Shown in pieces: positions 42,380 through 53,649 of a stretch of DNA of 64,000 nt. The stretch spans positions 845,552 to 909,551 of the forward strand of contig NZ_KQ954245.1 of assembly GCF_001519075.1 (NCBI RefSeq), given 5' to 3'. This DNA is from Novosphingobium fuchskuhlense. GTDB lineage: Bacteria > Pseudomonadota > Alphaproteobacteria > Sphingomonadales > Sphingomonadaceae. The notes beneath the pieces were generated by a model. That model was not told the DNA's origin. It saw only the letters and a program-made list of their open reading frames with translations, and made no database searches. Each line of letters begins with the position of its first letter. Position 1 is the stretch's first letter. Position numbers and translations under genes: made by a program.

Positions 42380-45300
42380 ATGACCGAGGCCCAGATCATC
42401 GAGAGGGCCCCGCAGGCCGAAATCAATCCGGTGCGCACGCGTCAGGATTGGGAAGCCATGCGCGCTGCCGCGCTCACCGATCCGGGCGCCTTTCACGGCG
42501 ATATCGCGGCGCGGCGCATTCACTGGTTCGTTGCGAGCTGCGGGCCGGATGGCGCGTGGCTGACAAGGGATGAGGCTGGTGCATGGACCGGCTGGGATGC
42601 TGCCACTGGTGTCACCGTCACGCCCGACCTGCCCGCCAGCTTCGCTCCCTGGACCAAGGCCTTCGACGACAGCACCCCGCCCCACTGGCGCTGGTTCACC
42701 GGCGCACGCACCAACGCCGCGTTCAACGAGATCGACCGTCATGTCCTTTCTGGACACGGTGCCGAAGCCGCGCTGATCTTCGAAGGCGACCGCTGGGACA
42801 TGGCGGCGGACGGCGGGCGCGGTGCGCCGGTCGATACCTTCACCGTCAGCCGCAAGCGGCTGCTGCTCGAAGTCGCCAAGTGCGCCGTTGCGCTTGAAAG
42901 TCTCGGCCTCAAGGCGGGCGACCGTATCGCCCTCAACATGCCGAGCATCGTGCCCCAGATCTTCTGGACCGAAGCGGCCAAGCGGCTTGGCATCGTCTAC
43001 ACCGCCGTCTTTGGCGGCTTCAGCGACAAGACCCTTTCCGACCGCATCGCGGACGCCGGTGCGCGCGTCATCGTCACCTCTGATGGCAGCTACCGCAACG
43101 CGCAGGTTGCCGCTTTCAAGACCGCCTACACCGACCCTGCGCTCGACAACTACGTGCCGGTCTCGACCGCGCTGTCGGTTCTCGCCGCGACCGACTTCGG
43201 CCTGCCTGCCGAGGACGCTGCCGTCATCACCGATACCGTCGCGGAAACGCTGGCGGGCGAAGTCACCGTCGAACGCTCAGATGTCATGCGCGGGGTCGGA
43301 CGCGCACTGATCCGGCTCGGCGAAACAGGCAGAATCGGGGCGAGCGATGCCGCCCGCGTGCGCCTTGCGATCGCCTCAAGCCTCGTCACTCTGCCGCCAC
43401 GCGTCGATACCGTGATCGTCGTGCGCCACACCGCGCAGCCCGATATCGTCTGGCGCACAGAACGTGACCGCTGGAGCCACGAGCTGACCGACGCGGCACT
43501 GGAAACCATCCTCCAGAAGGCTGGCGTCGCCAGTGAAGACGCGCTGCTGGCGCTGCCTGACGCCGATTTCGTCCGCGCGATCTGGGCTTCCTCGAAGCCG
43601 CTCCCGGTCGATTCCGAATATCCGCTGTTCTTCATCTACACTTCGGGCTCCACCGGAAAGCCCAAGGGCATCGTCCACGTCCACGGCGGATACACAGCCG
43701 GCATCGCGCATTCGATGCAGGTCGCGTTCGATGCGCGCCCCGGCGATACCATCTTCGTCGTTGCCGATCCGGGCTGGATCACCGGCCAGAGCTACCAGAT
43801 CTCCGCCTCGCTCCTCTCGCGCGTCACCACGGTCGTTTCCGAAGGCTCGCCCGTGTTCCCTCACGCGGGCCGCTTCGCCTCGATGATCGAGCGCCACAAG
43901 GTCACTATCTTCAAGGCGGGTGTCACCTTCCTCAAGTCGATCATGTCCGATCCGTCGAACCTGGCGGATGTGCAGCGCTACGACATGAGCCACCTGCGCG
44001 TGGCCACGTTCTGCGCCGAGCCGACCTCGCCATCCGTGCAGGCCTTCGGCATGGAGCACGTGACCCGGCAGTACATCAACAGCTACTGGGCGACCGAGCA
44101 TGGCGGCATTGCCTGGACGCATTTCTACGGCAACGCGGACTTCCCGCTGAAGGCCGATGCGCACGCCTTCCCGCTGCCGTGGATCGTCGGCGACGTGTGG
44201 GTGGAAGACGAAGCCGCCACCCCGGGCAAGTCCCCCTTCACCCGCGCCGGAACCGAAGGCGTTACCTGGCGCCGCGCCGAACCGGGCGAAAAGGGCGAGA
44301 TCGTCATCGCCGCCCCCTACCCCTATCTTGCGCGCACGATCTGGGGCGATGTCGAGAACTTCCGCGTCAAGGACGGCTCCGTACAAGGCGACTGGAAAGG
44401 TGACGCAGGCCGCTGGGAATCCGGCTACTGGAGCCGCTGGCAGGGCGCCTGGGCCTATACGCAGGGCGATTTCGCCATTGCGCACCCCGATGGCTCGTTC
44501 TCGTTCCATGGCCGCTCGGATGACGTCATCAACGTCTCTGGCCACCGCATGGGCACCGAGGAAATCGAAGGCGCGGTGCTGCGCGACAAGGCGCTCGATC
44601 CGAACTCGCCGGTCGGCAACGTCCTCGTCGTCGGCGCACCGCACCGCGAGAAGGGGCTGACCCCGCTCGCCTTCGTCGTCCCCGTCGCAGGCCGCAAGCT
44701 GACCGAGGAAGACCGCCAGCGCCTGTTCAACCTCGTCCGCACCGAAAAGGGTGCGGTCGCGGTTCCGGCCGATTTCATCGAAGTGAGCCAGTTCCCCGAA
44801 ACCCGCTCGGGCAAGTACATGCGCCGCATGGTCCGCGCGCTGGTCGAAGGCGGCGATCTGGGTGACGTCACCACCCTGCGCAACCCGGAAAGCCTGACCG
44901 AGCTCAAGACCGCGATCGACGCCTGGCAGCGCCAGCAGCGTCTGTCGGAAGAACAGTCCCTGTTCGAGCGCTATCGCTACTTTCTCATTCAATACAACAC
45001 CGTAGCGCCGGGCAAGCGCGTCGCCACCGTCACCGTCACCAATCCGCCGGTCAACGCGCTCAACGAACGCGCGATCGACGAGCTGGTGATCGTCGTCGAA
45101 CACCTCAGCCGCAAGGACGATGTGGTCGCGGTCGTGTTCACTGGCGAGGGCACCTCCTCGTTCGTCGCGGGCGCGGATATCCGGCAGATGCTGGAGGAAA
45201 TCCACAGCCACGATGAAGCGCTCGTCCTGCCCAACAACGCGCAGCTTGCCTTCCGCAAGATCGAGCTGATGGGCAAGCCCTGCATCGCGGCGGTTCAGGG

Positions 45301-47872
45301 CGTCGCGCTGGGCGGCGGCATGGAGTTCGCGCTTGCCTGCCATGTCCGCGTGGCGGAAACCACCGCGCGCTTCGGTCAGCCCGAAATCCGCCTGCGCCTC
45401 CTCCCGGGCTACGGCGGCACACAGCGCCTGCCGCGCCTCCTGGCAGATCGCCATGGCGCAACCGGGGTGCGCGATGCGCTTGATCTGATCCTCGGCGGAC
45501 GCAGCATCGATGCGGCACAGGCCCAGGCCATTGGCCTCGTCGATGCGCTGGCAGATGGCCACCGCGATGCCCTTGCCGAAGCCCACGCGATGGTGCGCGA
45601 TTGGGTGAAACGGGGCGCAGAAAGCCCGCTGGGCAAGGCCTTCGCCGCGCGCGAGGAAGCCACCGTGCTGTGGGACAAGCCCTCCACCGTCGATCTCGAT
45701 TCCGTGCTTCAGGACGATTTCCTCCAGCGCATCCTGCGCCAGCTCGATTGGGCCGGACGCGGCCAGGCCGGGACACGCGCGCTCGATGCCGTCCGCACCG
45801 GCCTCGCCGATGGCATCTCCGCCGGACTCGCCCGCGAGGCCGCGCTGTTCGCCGAAGCGATCATCGATCCCGAAGGCGGCAAGACGGGCATCCGCCAGTT
45901 CATGGACAAGGTCGCCCCCCCGCTCCCCGTCCGCCGCGACGGCGTATGGATCGACAGCGAGCACGAAACCCGCGCTGCCGAGCTTGAAGCGAACGGCGAC
46001 CTCCTGCCGGTCGGCGCACCGTTCTATCCCGGCGTCACCGCGATCCCGCCCTACCAGTACGCCTTCGGCATCGCGCGCGATCCCGATACCGGCGCCCCGC
46101 GCTTCGGCCCGCCCGCGACGCACGAGCGCGAGCTCATCGTCAAGGTGCCCGAGCCCGCGCCCAACGAGGCGCTGCTCTACATGCTGACCAGCGAGGTCAA
46201 CTTCAACGACATCTGGGCGCTAACGGGCATTCCCGTCTCGCCTTTCGATAGCCACGAGGAAGACGTCCAGATCACCGGTTCGGGCGGCATCGCGCTGGTC
46301 GCGGCCTTGGGCAGCGAGACACGCAGCGAAGGCCGCATCAAGGTCGGCGATCTTGTCACCGTCTATTCGGGCACCAACGATCTGCTCTCGCCCGCGGTCG
46401 GCAACGATCCGATGTTCGCGGATTTCTCGATCCAGGGCTACGAGACCGAGACCGGCAGCCACGCACAGTTCCTCACCGTGCAGGCGCCGCAGATGCACAA
46501 GGTTCCGCCGAACCTCACGCTGGAGCAGGCGGGGAGCTATGTGCTCAATCTCGGCACGATCTCGCGCTGCCTGTTCACCACCTTGCAGATCGCTCCGGGC
46601 CGCACGTTGTTCGTCGAAGGCGCTGCCACCGGCACCGGGCTCGATGCGCTGCGCAGTTCGGTACGCACTGGCCTGCAAGTGACCGGCCTCGTCTCCAGCC
46701 CGGACCGCGCCGCCTTCATCACCGGCCAGCAGGGCGCGGTCGGCGCGATCAACCGCAAGGACCCGCGCTTCGCCGCGCTCTACACCACGGTGCCGGAAGA
46801 CGCCGCCGAAGCTCGCGCCTGGGAAGCTGCCGGCGCGCCGCTGGTGGAGGAGTACAAGGCGCTCAACGGCGGCAAGCTGGCCGATTACGTCGTCAGCCAC
46901 GCCGGGGAGACCGCCTTCCCGCGCAGTTTCCAGCTTCTCGCCGAAGGTGGCACGCTGGCTTTCTACGGCGCATCCTCGGGCTATCACTTCAGCTTCATGG
47001 GCAAGCCCGGTGCGGCAAGCCCCGAAGAAATGCTGCGCCGGGCGGCGCTGCGCGGCGGCGAGGCGGTGCTGATCTATTACGGTCCCGGCTCCGACGCGCT
47101 GCTTGATGACATGGGCCTCGAAATCATCGAGGCCGCGCGCCGCTTCAACGCCCGCAGTGTGGTCGCCACGACCACCGACGGCCAGCGCGAATTCCTCGGC
47201 TCGCTGGGTCTGGAAGACGCGATCGAAGGCATCGTCAGCCTCGAGAGCATCCGCCGGCGCGAGGGGGACAACTTCCTCTGGCCCGACACGATGCCGCGCC
47301 TGCCCGATGCCAAGGCCGATATCGAAGTCTTCAAGGCCGCGGTGCGCGACTATCAGGACCGCGTGATGAAGCCGTTCGGCAGTGCCATCGGCAAGATCCT
47401 GCGCTCGGCAGACAATCCGCGCGGCGCGCCCGATTTGGTGTTCGAGCGGACCGGGCAGGACACGCTCGGCGTCTCGACCTCGCTGGTGAAGCCCTTCACC
47501 GGCCGCGTCGTCTTTGCCGAGGACCTGACCGGCAGCCGCTTCACCTTCTACGCGCCGCAGGTCTGGACTCGCCAGCGCAAGATCCTCATGCCCACGGCCT
47601 CGATCCTCGGTACGCACTTGTGCAACGCCTTCGAAGTCGCGCGCATGAACGACATGATCGCGGCCAGCCTCCTCGAGGTGACCGAGCCCGAAGTTGTCGG
47701 CTGGGACGGCCTGCCCGAAGCCCACCAGTCGATGTGGGACAACCGCCACTCCGGCGCGACTTATGTCGTCAATCACGCTCTCCCCGCCATGGGCCTGCGC
47801 AGCCGCGACGCGCTGCTTGAAGCCTGGGCCGTCCTTGGGGCGGTCACCGCAGCGGAGGGCGCCCATGCATAG
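42380..47872 (+). CDS. pcs: Trifunctional propionyl-CoA synthase (3-hydroxypropionate to propionyl-CoA)
   Basis: 1830 residues, the size of Chloroflexus propionyl-CoA synthase. Three fused enzymes: (1) acyl-CoA synthetase, about 1-840, with YTSGSTGKPKGIVH near residue 420 and the adenylation Lys near 811 (SGKYMRRM), forming 3-hydroxypropionyl-CoA; (2) enoyl-CoA hydratase, about 870-1190, with FVAGADIRQML, QGVALGGGMEFALAC and FGQPEIRLRLLPGYGGTQRL, dehydrating it to acryloyl-CoA; (3) medium-chain reductase, about 1240-1800, with LFVEGAATGTGLDAL, reducing it with NADPH. The toxic intermediate is kept in one protein. It is followed by malonyl-CoA reductase and accA. Start ATG follows GGGAGAGG. 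Confidence 0.93.
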   Translation: MTEAQIIERAPQAEINPVRTRQDWEAMRAAALTDPGAFHGDIAARRIHWFVASCGPDGAWLTRDEAGAWTGWDAATGVTVTPDLPASFAPWTKAFDDSTPPHWRWFTGARTNAAFNEIDRHVLSGHGAEAALIFEGDRWDMAADGGRGAPVDTFTVSRKRLLLEVAKCAVALESLGLKAGDRIALNMPSIVPQIFWTEAAKRLGIVYTAVFGGFSDKTLSDRIADAGARVIVTSDGSYRNAQVAAFKTAYTDPALDNYVPVSTALSVLAATDFGLPAEDAAVITDTVAETLAGEVTVERSDVMRGVGRALIRLGETGRIGASDAARVRLAIASSLVTLPPRVDTVIVVRHTAQPDIVWRTERDRWSHELTDAALETILQKAGVASEDALLALPDADFVRAIWASSKPLPVDSEYPLFFIYTSGSTGKPKGIVHVHGGYTAGIAHSMQVAFDARPGDTIFVVADPGWITGQSYQISASLLSRVTTVVSEGSPVFPHAGRFASMIERHKVTIFKAGVTFLKSIMSDPSNLADVQRYDMSHLRVATFCAEPTSPSVQAFGMEHVTRQYINSYWATEHGGIAWTHFYGNADFPLKADAHAFPLPWIVGDVWVEDEAATPGKSPFTRAGTEGVTWRRAEPGEKGEIVIAAPYPYLARTIWGDVENFRVKDGSVQGDWKGDAGRWESGYWSRWQGAWAYTQGDFAIAHPDGSFSFHGRSDDVINVSGHRMGTEEIEGAVLRDKALDPNSPVGNVLVVGAPHREKGLTPLAFVVPVAGRKLTEEDRQRLFNLVRTEKGAVAVPADFIEVSQFPETRSGKYMRRMVRALVEGGDLGDVTTLRNPESLTELKTAIDAWQRQQRLSEEQSLFERYRYFLIQYNTVAPGKRVATVTVTNPPVNALNERAIDELVIVVEHLSRKDDVVAVVFTGEGTSSFVAGADIRQMLEEIHSHDEALVLPNNAQLAFRKIELMGKPCIAAVQGVALGGGMEFALACHVRVAETTARFGQPEIRLRLLPGYGGTQRLPRLLADRHGATGVRDALDLILGGRSIDAAQAQAIGLVDALADGHRDALAEAHAMVRDWVKRGAESPLGKAFAAREEATVLWDKPSTVDLDSVLQDDFLQRILRQLDWAGRGQAGTRALDAVRTGLADGISAGLAREAALFAEAIIDPEGGKTGIRQFMDKVAPPLPVRRDGVWIDSEHETRAAELEANGDLLPVGAPFYPGVTAIPPYQYAFGIARDPDTGAPRFGPPATHERELIVKVPEPAPNEALLYMLTSEVNFNDIWALTGIPVSPFDSHEEDVQITGSGGIALVAALGSETRSEGRIKVGDLVTVYSGTNDLLSPAVGNDPMFADFSIQGYETETGSHAQFLTVQAPQMHKVPPNLTLEQAGSYVLNLGTISRCLFTTLQIAPGRTLFVEGAATGTGLDALRSSVRTGLQVTGLVSSPDRAAFITGQQGAVGAINRKDPRFAALYTTVPEDAAEARAWEAAGAPLVEEYKALNGGKLADYVVSHAGETAFPRSFQLLAEGGTLAFYGASSGYHFSFMGKPGAASPEEMLRRAALRGGEAVLIYYGPGSDALLDDMGLEIIEAARRFNARSVVATTTDGQREFLGSLGLEDAIEGIVSLESIRRREGDNFLWPDTMPRLPDAKADIEVFKAAVRDYQDRVMKPFGSAIGKILRSADNPRGAPDLVFERTGQDTLGVSTSLVKPFTGRVVFAEDLTGSRFTFYAPQVWTRQRKILMPTASILGTHLCNAFEVARMNDMIAASLLEVTEPEVVGWDGLPEAHQSMWDNRHSGATYVVNHALPAMGLRSRDALLEAWAVLGAVTAAEGAHA

Positions 47873-47980
47873 ACCAACCGCGCCGGATTAGCCCGGCCCC
47901 CGCTTCCAGCTGCCCTCCCCAGGCCAAATTCCACCTCAATCCAGCGCGGTACGTCGCGCGCATATTTTCAGGAGAGTGAC

Positions 47981-50900
47981 ATGGCCAAGGCAAAGACCAT
48001 CGATCCCGCACCGCAGGCAGCCACCACTGCCAATGGCCGCCTCGCCGGCAAGATCGCCCTCGTCACGGGCGCGGCCGGCAATCTCGGCGGCTATATCGTC
48101 CGCCATTACCTTGCCGAGGGCGCCACCGTGGTGATGACCGGCCGCACCGAGGCCCGCCTCGAAGCCGCCGCAGAAGCCATGCGCGCAGCGAGCGGCGTCG
48201 ATGCGACGCGCCTTGCCACCGTGATCCTCGATGGCGGGGATCCGCAATCGGTTCGCGACGGCGTGGCCGATGTCGTCCGCCGCTTCGGCCGCATCGATAT
48301 CCTCGTCAACAATGCGGGCTCTGCCGGCCCGAAGCAGCCGATCGAGCAGCTTCCCTTCGACGCGGAAGAACTCGCCGCCCTGCAGAAGCGCGGTTCGACC
48401 GATACCGAGACGGTGCCCGCCGCCATGCGCAACATCTTCGGCGTGGCGTGGAACCTTGCCCGCACGGTCGCCGCAGCGATGCCCGAGGGCGGCTCGATCA
48501 TCAACGTCTCGACGATCTTCTCGCGCACGCCCTATTATGCGCGCGCGGCCTATGTCGTGCCCAAGGCAGCGATGAACGCATGGTCGCGCGAACTGTCGCT
48601 CGAACTCGGGCCCCGCGGCATCCGCGTCAATCTCGTCTTCCCCGGCCCGATCGAGAGCGAGCGCATCCGCACCGTCTTCGCCGCGATGGACACGATGCGC
48701 GGCGACGAGCAGGGCACCACCGCGCAGACCTTCTTCGACATGATGTCGCTGGAGCGCAGCACCGGCGGCGCGCCCAAGGCCAAGACCTTCCCGGTGCCCG
48801 ACGATATCGCCACCACTTGCGTCTTCCTCGGCAGCGACGAATCCGCCGCCTACAACGGCCACGATTTCGAAGTGACCCACGGCATGACCGTGCGCAAGGA
48901 AGAGCGCTCGACGTACCTCGCGCGCCCGACCATGCGCTCGATGGACGGCGCGGGGCTCGCCATCCTGGTCGTCGCCGGCGAGAACTGGGAAGAAGCGCTC
49001 GAGATCGCGAAGATCCAGATCGCCTGCGGCACCAATGTGCTGCTCGGCGTACCTCGCCAGGCCGACGTTGCCATCGCGCAGGCACGCGCCAAGGCAGAAG
49101 GCATCGGCGAAGCGCTTACTATCGTGCGCTTCAACCGCACCGAACCCGCCACGATCGAAGCCGCGCTTGCGGCCTATACCGATGCCAACACGCCGATCAC
49201 CGGTGCGATCTTCCTGCCGGTCTTCGGCCCGCAGGAATTCGGCGGCCGCCTCGTCGATGCCGAGGACGACATGATCGACACCTTCATGGATGTCGAACTC
49301 GTTGGCGCGATGGCGCTCGCCCGCACGCTCAGCCGCTATTGGAAGCGCCACGGCTCGCTGCTGCAGGCACCGCGCTTCATCTTCATGTCGAACGCCAGCG
49401 ACGGCAAGGACAACGTCTACGCCAACATGCTGCGCGCCGCGATCGAGCAGCTGATCCGCATCTGGCGCGACGAAAGCGAGATCGACGTCGCCCATGGCCG
49501 CCGCCGTCAGGGCGAATGGGGCAACCAGATCGTGCGCTTTAGCAATGCGGAAAGCGAGAACACGCGCTTTGCCGCAGGCCACGCCGCGCGCGTGCTGATC
49601 AAGGAAAGCAAGATCGCCGAAGTCACGCTCTACGTGCCGCGCAGCATTGGCGAGGCGACAGGCGCGCGCAAGGCGATGGCGGGCTTCAGCGAGAACATCA
49701 CCGGCCTGCACCTCGGCAAGGTCGCGCTGATCACCGGCGGTTCGGCGGGCATCGGCGGGCAGGTTGCGCGCCTGCTCGCGCTTGCGGGCGGCAAGGTCAT
49801 GATGGTCGCGCGGCGCGAAAGCGAACTGGCCGTCGCCCGCGCCCGCATCGTCAGCGAACTCGAGGACATCGGCTTTGCCGGCGTCGAGCGCCGCGTCCAG
49901 ACCATGGCGGGCATGGACGTCAGCAACCTCGAGAGCCTCAAGGCGGCGGTCGATGCCACGATCAAGGCCTTCGGGCGGATCGATTACCTGATCAACAACG
50001 CCGGCGTAGCGGGCGCGGAAGAGATGGTCGTCGACATGAGCCTCGATGCCTGGAACTACACGCTCGACGCGAACCTCATCTCGAACTTCATTCTGATGCA
50101 CCATGTCGTGCCGATCATGAAGGCGCAAGGATCGGGCTACGTGCTCAACGTCTCGTCCTACTTCGGCGGCGAGAAGTATCTCGCCGTCGCCTACCCCAAC
50201 CGCGCCGACTATGCCGTCTCCAAGTCCGGCCAGCGCGCGATGGTGGAATCGATGGCACGCTACCTCGGACCCGAAGTGCAGTTCAACGCCATCGCCCCCG
50301 GTCCCGTCGACGGCGACCGTCTTGCGGGCACCGGCGGCAAGCCGGGCCTCTTCGAGCGGCGCGGCAAGCTGATCCTCGCCAACAAGCGCCTCAACGCGAT
50401 CCATGCTGCGGCGGTGAAATCGCTGCGCCGGGGCGTGCGGGTCGAAGCGCTGCTCAGCCGCCTCTCGCGCAACGACACCGTCCGCATGTCGCACGATACC
50501 AACAATCCGCGCGAAATCCGCGAGCTGGCCTTGGCCTGCGCGCGCGAGGGGGACGGCGTCTGCACCTGGGACCGGTACCTTATGACCCCGGACATCGCGG
50601 CCAAGCTCGTCAGCCGTTTGCGCGGGGCCGGCTATTTCCTCGATTCCCCGGAATGGGCCGAGCGGCCCGATACGCCCGAGGCGAACCGTGACTGGCTGCT
50701 CAAGACCCCGCCCGAGGACGAACCTTTCCTCCCTGGCGACAAGATCGCGGTGGAAGCCAAGAAAGTCGGTACCGGCGTGCTCTCGCAGCTCTTCCTCGGC
50801 AAGATGCCGACCGAAACCGACGTGGCGCAGGCGACCGTGTTCTTCCTCGCCGACCGCGCCGTCTCGGGCGAGACTTTCATGCCCTCGGGCGGCCTCAGCG

Positions 50901-51679
50901 TCGAACGTTCGACCACAGAGCGCGAGCTGTTCGGCAGCCCCAAGCAGGAGCGGCTCGATCAGATGCGCGGGCGCACCGTGTGGATGATCGGCGAGCACCT
51001 CACCGACTATCTCGCCGAAACGGCCCGCCAGTTCATCGTGGATTGCCATGTCGCGCGCGTGGTGATGATGACCGGCACCGAGGGCGCCTTTGCCGCGCTC
51101 AAGGAGCAGCTTGACGATATAGAGAACCCGCCGCTTGAATATGTCGGGCTGGAAGGCGGCATCGAGGCGGCCATGGACGAGGCGATCCGCCGCTGGGGTC
51201 ATCCCACCACGATCGTCTCCACCCCGATGCAGCCACTGCCTAACAGGCTCTTCGCTACCGACGCTTTGCTTAGCCCCGAGGAGTTCCGCGCTCTGGTGGG
51301 CGACAACCTGACCAATCATTTCCGCGTTGCCCGCAAGGCCTCGCTCTATGATGATTGCCAGCTCGTCCTCGTCTCGCCCGACGTGCCGATGGGCGACAAG
51401 AGCCCGGCCTTCGCCCTCGCGAACTTCATCAAGACGACGCTGCACTCGTTCACCGCCACGCTCGCGGTGGAGAACGAGCGCCTCGTCCACGGCGCGCCGG
51501 TCAACCAGATCAATCTCACCCGCCGCGTCCGCTCGGAAGAACCACGCGATCTCGACGAGCATCTCGAAGAAGTGAAGCGCTTTGCCCGCGCCGTGCTCCT
51601 TGTCGGCACCCCTCTCCCCGATGCCGAGGATTCGCGCTATCGTGCGCGCATCTATCGCGGGATGTCGATGACAGTGTGA
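47981..51679 (+). CDS. mcr: Bifunctional malonyl-CoA reductase (two SDR halves)
   Basis: 1232 residues against about 1220 in Chloroflexus. Reduces malonyl-CoA to malonate semialdehyde and on to 3-hydroxypropionate with NADPH. N-terminal half: Rossmann TGAAGNLGG (about 33-41) and active-site Tyr191/Lys195 (YVVPK). C-terminal half: TGGSAGIGG (about 585-595) and Tyr744/Lys748 (YAVSK). Each half is an extended SDR with an additional inactive-looking SDR-like stretch. AGGAGAG precedes the ATG. It lies 108 bp after pcs and 13 bp before accA, giving the order that makes propionyl-CoA from malonyl-CoA. Confidence 0.93.
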   Translation: MAKAKTIDPAPQAATTANGRLAGKIALVTGAAGNLGGYIVRHYLAEGATVVMTGRTEARLEAAAEAMRAASGVDATRLATVILDGGDPQSVRDGVADVVRRFGRIDILVNNAGSAGPKQPIEQLPFDAEELAALQKRGSTDTETVPAAMRNIFGVAWNLARTVAAAMPEGGSIINVSTIFSRTPYYARAAYVVPKAAMNAWSRELSLELGPRGIRVNLVFPGPIESERIRTVFAAMDTMRGDEQGTTAQTFFDMMSLERSTGGAPKAKTFPVPDDIATTCVFLGSDESAAYNGHDFEVTHGMTVRKEERSTYLARPTMRSMDGAGLAILVVAGENWEEALEIAKIQIACGTNVLLGVPRQADVAIAQARAKAEGIGEALTIVRFNRTEPATIEAALAAYTDANTPITGAIFLPVFGPQEFGGRLVDAEDDMIDTFMDVELVGAMALARTLSRYWKRHGSLLQAPRFIFMSNASDGKDNVYANMLRAAIEQLIRIWRDESEIDVAHGRRRQGEWGNQIVRFSNAESENTRFAAGHAARVLIKESKIAEVTLYVPRSIGEATGARKAMAGFSENITGLHLGKVALITGGSAGIGGQVARLLALAGGKVMMVARRESELAVARARIVSELEDIGFAGVERRVQTMAGMDVSNLESLKAAVDATIKAFGRIDYLINNAGVAGAEEMVVDMSLDAWNYTLDANLISNFILMHHVVPIMKAQGSGYVLNVSSYFGGEKYLAVAYPNRADYAVSKSGQRAMVESMARYLGPEVQFNAIAPGPVDGDRLAGTGGKPGLFERRGKLILANKRLNAIHAAAVKSLRRGVRVEALLSRLSRNDTVRMSHDTNNPREIRELALACAREGDGVCTWDRYLMTPDIAAKLVSRLRGAGYFLDSPEWAERPDTPEANRDWLLKTPPEDEPFLPGDKIAVEAKKVGTGVLSQLFLGKMPTETDVAQATVFFLADRAVSGETFMPSGGLSVERSTTERELFGSPKQERLDQMRGRTVWMIGEHLTDYLAETARQFIVDCHVARVVMMTGTEGAFAALKEQLDDIENPPLEYVGLEGGIEAAMDEAIRRWGHPTTIVSTPMQPLPNRLFATDALLSPEEFRALVGDNLTNHFRVARKASLYDDCQLVLVSPDVPMGDKSPAFALANFIKTTLHSFTATLAVENERLVHGAPVNQINLTRRVRSEEPRDLDEHLEEVKRFARAVLLVGTPLPDAEDSRYRARIYRGMSMTV

Positions 51680-51692
51680 CCGGGACGGCTTG

Positions 51693-52622
51693 ATGGAATA
51701 CCTTGCGTTCGAAAAGCCGATCGAAGCTCTCGCAAAGCGCGCCGCTGCGCTTCGCGAGAGCGGCAGCGGCGAGGCCGAGGCCTTGATGCTCGACGAGCGG
51801 GCGCACCGCCAGCTCGGCGATATCTATGCCCGGCTTACCCCATGGCAGCGCACACAAGTGGCGCGTCATCCCTTGCGCCCCCACTTTGTCCACTACGTGC
51901 AGGGTCTCTTCGAGGAATTCCTGCCGCTGGGCGGAGATCGGCTCTATGGCAACGATCAGGCCATCATCGGCGGCTTTGCGCGGCTCGGGGGTCGTGCGGT
52001 CATGGTCATCGGCCATGCCAAGGGCGAAGACACGACCTCGCGTATCCGGCACAATTTCGGCATGGCGCGCCCCGAGGGCTATCGCAAGGCGATACGCCTG
52101 ATGGAGATTGCCGACCGCTTCGGCCTGCCGGTTATCACCCTGGTCGATACGCCCGGGGCCTTCCCAGGTGTCGATGCGGAAGCGCGCGGGCAGGCCGAAG
52201 CCATCGCCCGCAGCACCGAGAAGTGCCTTGAAATCGGCGTGCCGCTTGTCGCTGTGATCGTCGGCGAAGGCGGCTCGGGCGGGGCGGTCGCGCTCGCCAG
52301 CGCCAACCGCGTGCTGATGCTCGAGCATTCGGTCTATTCGGTCATCTCGCCCGAAGGCTGCGCCTCGATCCTCTGGCGCGGCAATGACCGGGCGCCCGAT
52401 GCGGCCGAAGCCATGAAGATGACCGCGCCCGATCTCATGCAACTGGGCGTGATCCACCGCGTGATCTACGAACCCGTAGGCGGTGCGCACCGCAACCATG
52501 CTGAGACGATCAAGCGCCTCGGCACGGCCTTGCGCAGCGAATTGCAGGACCTCTGCTCACTGACGGCCGACGAACTGCGCGCGGACCGCTGGTCGTTCTT
52601 CATGAAGCTGGGTTCCATCTGA
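51693..52622 (+). CDS. accA: Acetyl-CoA carboxylase carboxyltransferase subunit alpha
   Basis: 309 residues. Transfers carboxyl from carboxybiotin to acetyl-CoA to form malonyl-CoA, together with AccB, AccC and AccD, which are not in the window. Conserved AccA segments include [76 protein letters not shown] and [11 protein letters not shown]. Linkage to malonyl-CoA reductase suggests a copy dedicated to feeding the 3-hydroxypropionate route, whether or not a second accA exists elsewhere. ATG 51693 is used; an in-frame TTG precedes it. Confidence 0.93.
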   Translation: MEYLAFEKPIEALAKRAAALRESGSGEAEALMLDERAHRQLGDIYARLTPWQRTQVARHPLRPHFVHYVQGLFEEFLPLGGDRLYGNDQAIIGGFARLGGRAVMVIGHAKGEDTTSRIRHNFGMARPEGYRKAIRLMEIADRFGLPVITLVDTPGAFPGVDAEARGQAEAIARSTEKCLEIGVPLVAVIVGEGGSGGAVALASANRVLMLEHSVYSVISPEGCASILWRGNDRAPDAAEAMKMTAPDLMQLGVIHRVIYEPVGGAHRNHAETIKRLGTALRSELQDLCSLTADELRADRWSFFMKLGSI

Positions 52623-52626
52623 ACGC

Positions 52627-53013
52627 ATGAAATCGAGCCCGATCGAGAATGAACGCGAAGACCGCGAGATGATCGAGGCCATGCGCGGCGGTCCTGGCCG
52701 TGTCACCGTTCGCCACTTCCGTTTTGACGGGAATGGTGCCCCGGCGCGCTTCCTCATCCTCGAGATCCCGCCCGGCGCCGCAGAAGGCAGCCACGTCCAC
52801 TTCACCGATGATCGCAATGGCACCGGGGCTTACGAAGAGTTCTATTACATCATTTCCGGGCGCGGCATCGCCACGCTGGGCCATGAGAGCCATGCCGTGG
52901 GCACCGGCGACTATTGGCATGCCCCGCTCGATGTGGCGCGGGGCCTCGCCAACGTCGATCCGGTGGAACCGCTTAAAGTCCATCTCACCGTCGTGCTGCG
53001 CGATCCTGCCTAA
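52627..53013 (+). CDS. Cupin-domain protein
   Basis: 128 residues forming a single small beta-barrel. Cupin motif 1 is GSHVHFTDDRNGTGAYEEFYYIISGRG (His-x-His plus Glu) and motif 2 is AVGTGDYWHAPLDVARGLAN. Metal-dependent enzyme or ligand-binding role; substrate unknown. It starts 4 bp after accA and so may belong to that operon. The stop overlaps the convergent TetR stop. Confidence 0.82.
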   Translation: MKSSPIENEREDREMIEAMRGGPGRVTVRHFRFDGNGAPARFLILEIPPGAAEGSHVHFTDDRNGTGAYEEFYYIISGRGIATLGHESHAVGTGDYWHAPLDVARGLANVDPVEPLKVHLTVVLRDPA

Positions 53014-53636
53014 GGTTCCGCACTTCCTGCATCCACAATAGCCTGCGCACGCTCCGGCGATGCACCCAGCCCGGTAAGCCCCAGCATCAGCATAGCCGCG
53101 AGGCGCTCGCGTGCTGCCGCAGGACCCGGCAATTCCTCGACCAGGTTCGCGAGCAGCACCTGGCACAGGCCCAGCCAGTAAAGCACGCCGGCCTCGCGCG
53201 CCGCATCGCGGATGAGCCCCGCGCGAAATGCAGCCTCGATGTCGTCCACCAGCCCGCGATTGAGCGGATGCGACGTGAGGGTCGAACTCGCGCTGCTGCG
53301 CAGCAACACAATCGTGCGCTTGGGCTGTGCCATCGCAAACCCCGCGCCCACGCGCATGCCGCCGGCAATCCGCTTCAAGGGATCGGCCTCGCCAGCGTTG
53401 GCCGTGGTGATGCGCTCTTCCAGCTCAAGCCGGACCTCGTCCGCAATCGCCGCAGCAAACGCAGCCTTGTCAGCGAAATGGTTGAAGAAACTGCCCTTCG
53501 CAACACCCGCGCGCGCAACGACCTCATCGATAGGGATCGCATCGATCGGCTTTTCCGCCAGCAGTTCAAAACCGGCCGCAATCAGGGCGCCGCGGGTTCT
53601 TGCGGCGCGCGGGGAAAGAAGGGGAAGCGAAACCAT
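53010..53636 (-). CDS. TetR-family repressor of the adjacent meta-cleavage genes
   Basis: 208 residues; HTH at about 15-60 (TRGALIAAGFELLAEKPIDAIPIDEVVARAGVAKGSFFNHFADK). The C-terminal domain is of the general TetR ligand type. It is divergent from the dioxygenase gene at 53738, and the intergenic region contains a 17-bp perfect inverted repeat whose halves are TetR-operator-like. Its ligand is probably an aromatic substrate or a ring-cleavage intermediate of the neighbouring pathway. Confidence 0.88.
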   Translation of the reverse strand: MVSLPLLSPRAARTRGALIAAGFELLAEKPIDAIPIDEVVARAGVAKGSFFNHFADKAAFAAAIADEVRLELEERITTANAGEADPLKRIAGGMRVGAGFAMAQPKRTIVLLRSSASSTLTSHPLNRGLVDDIEAAFRAGLIRDAAREAGVLYWLGLCQVLLANLVEELPGPAAARERLAAMLMLGLTGLGASPERAQAIVDAGSAEP

Positions 53637-53649
53637 GCACGGGCCATAC

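Noticed and set aside
47936..51562. Very long open frame (about 1200 codons) antisense to malonyl-CoA reductase; similar ones at 734-2758 and 43376-46123
   Set aside because: High GC at third positions keeps the opposite frame free of stops. The translations are Arg/Asp/Gly/His-rich with no recognisable domain, while the + strand frames encode full known enzymes.
42380..52622. Complete autotrophic 3-hydroxypropionate bicycle
   Set aside because: Only the acetyl-CoA to propionyl-CoA half is present. Genes for propionyl-CoA carboxylation, methylmalonyl-CoA, malyl-CoA and mesaconyl-CoA steps are not in the window, so autotrophy cannot be claimed.
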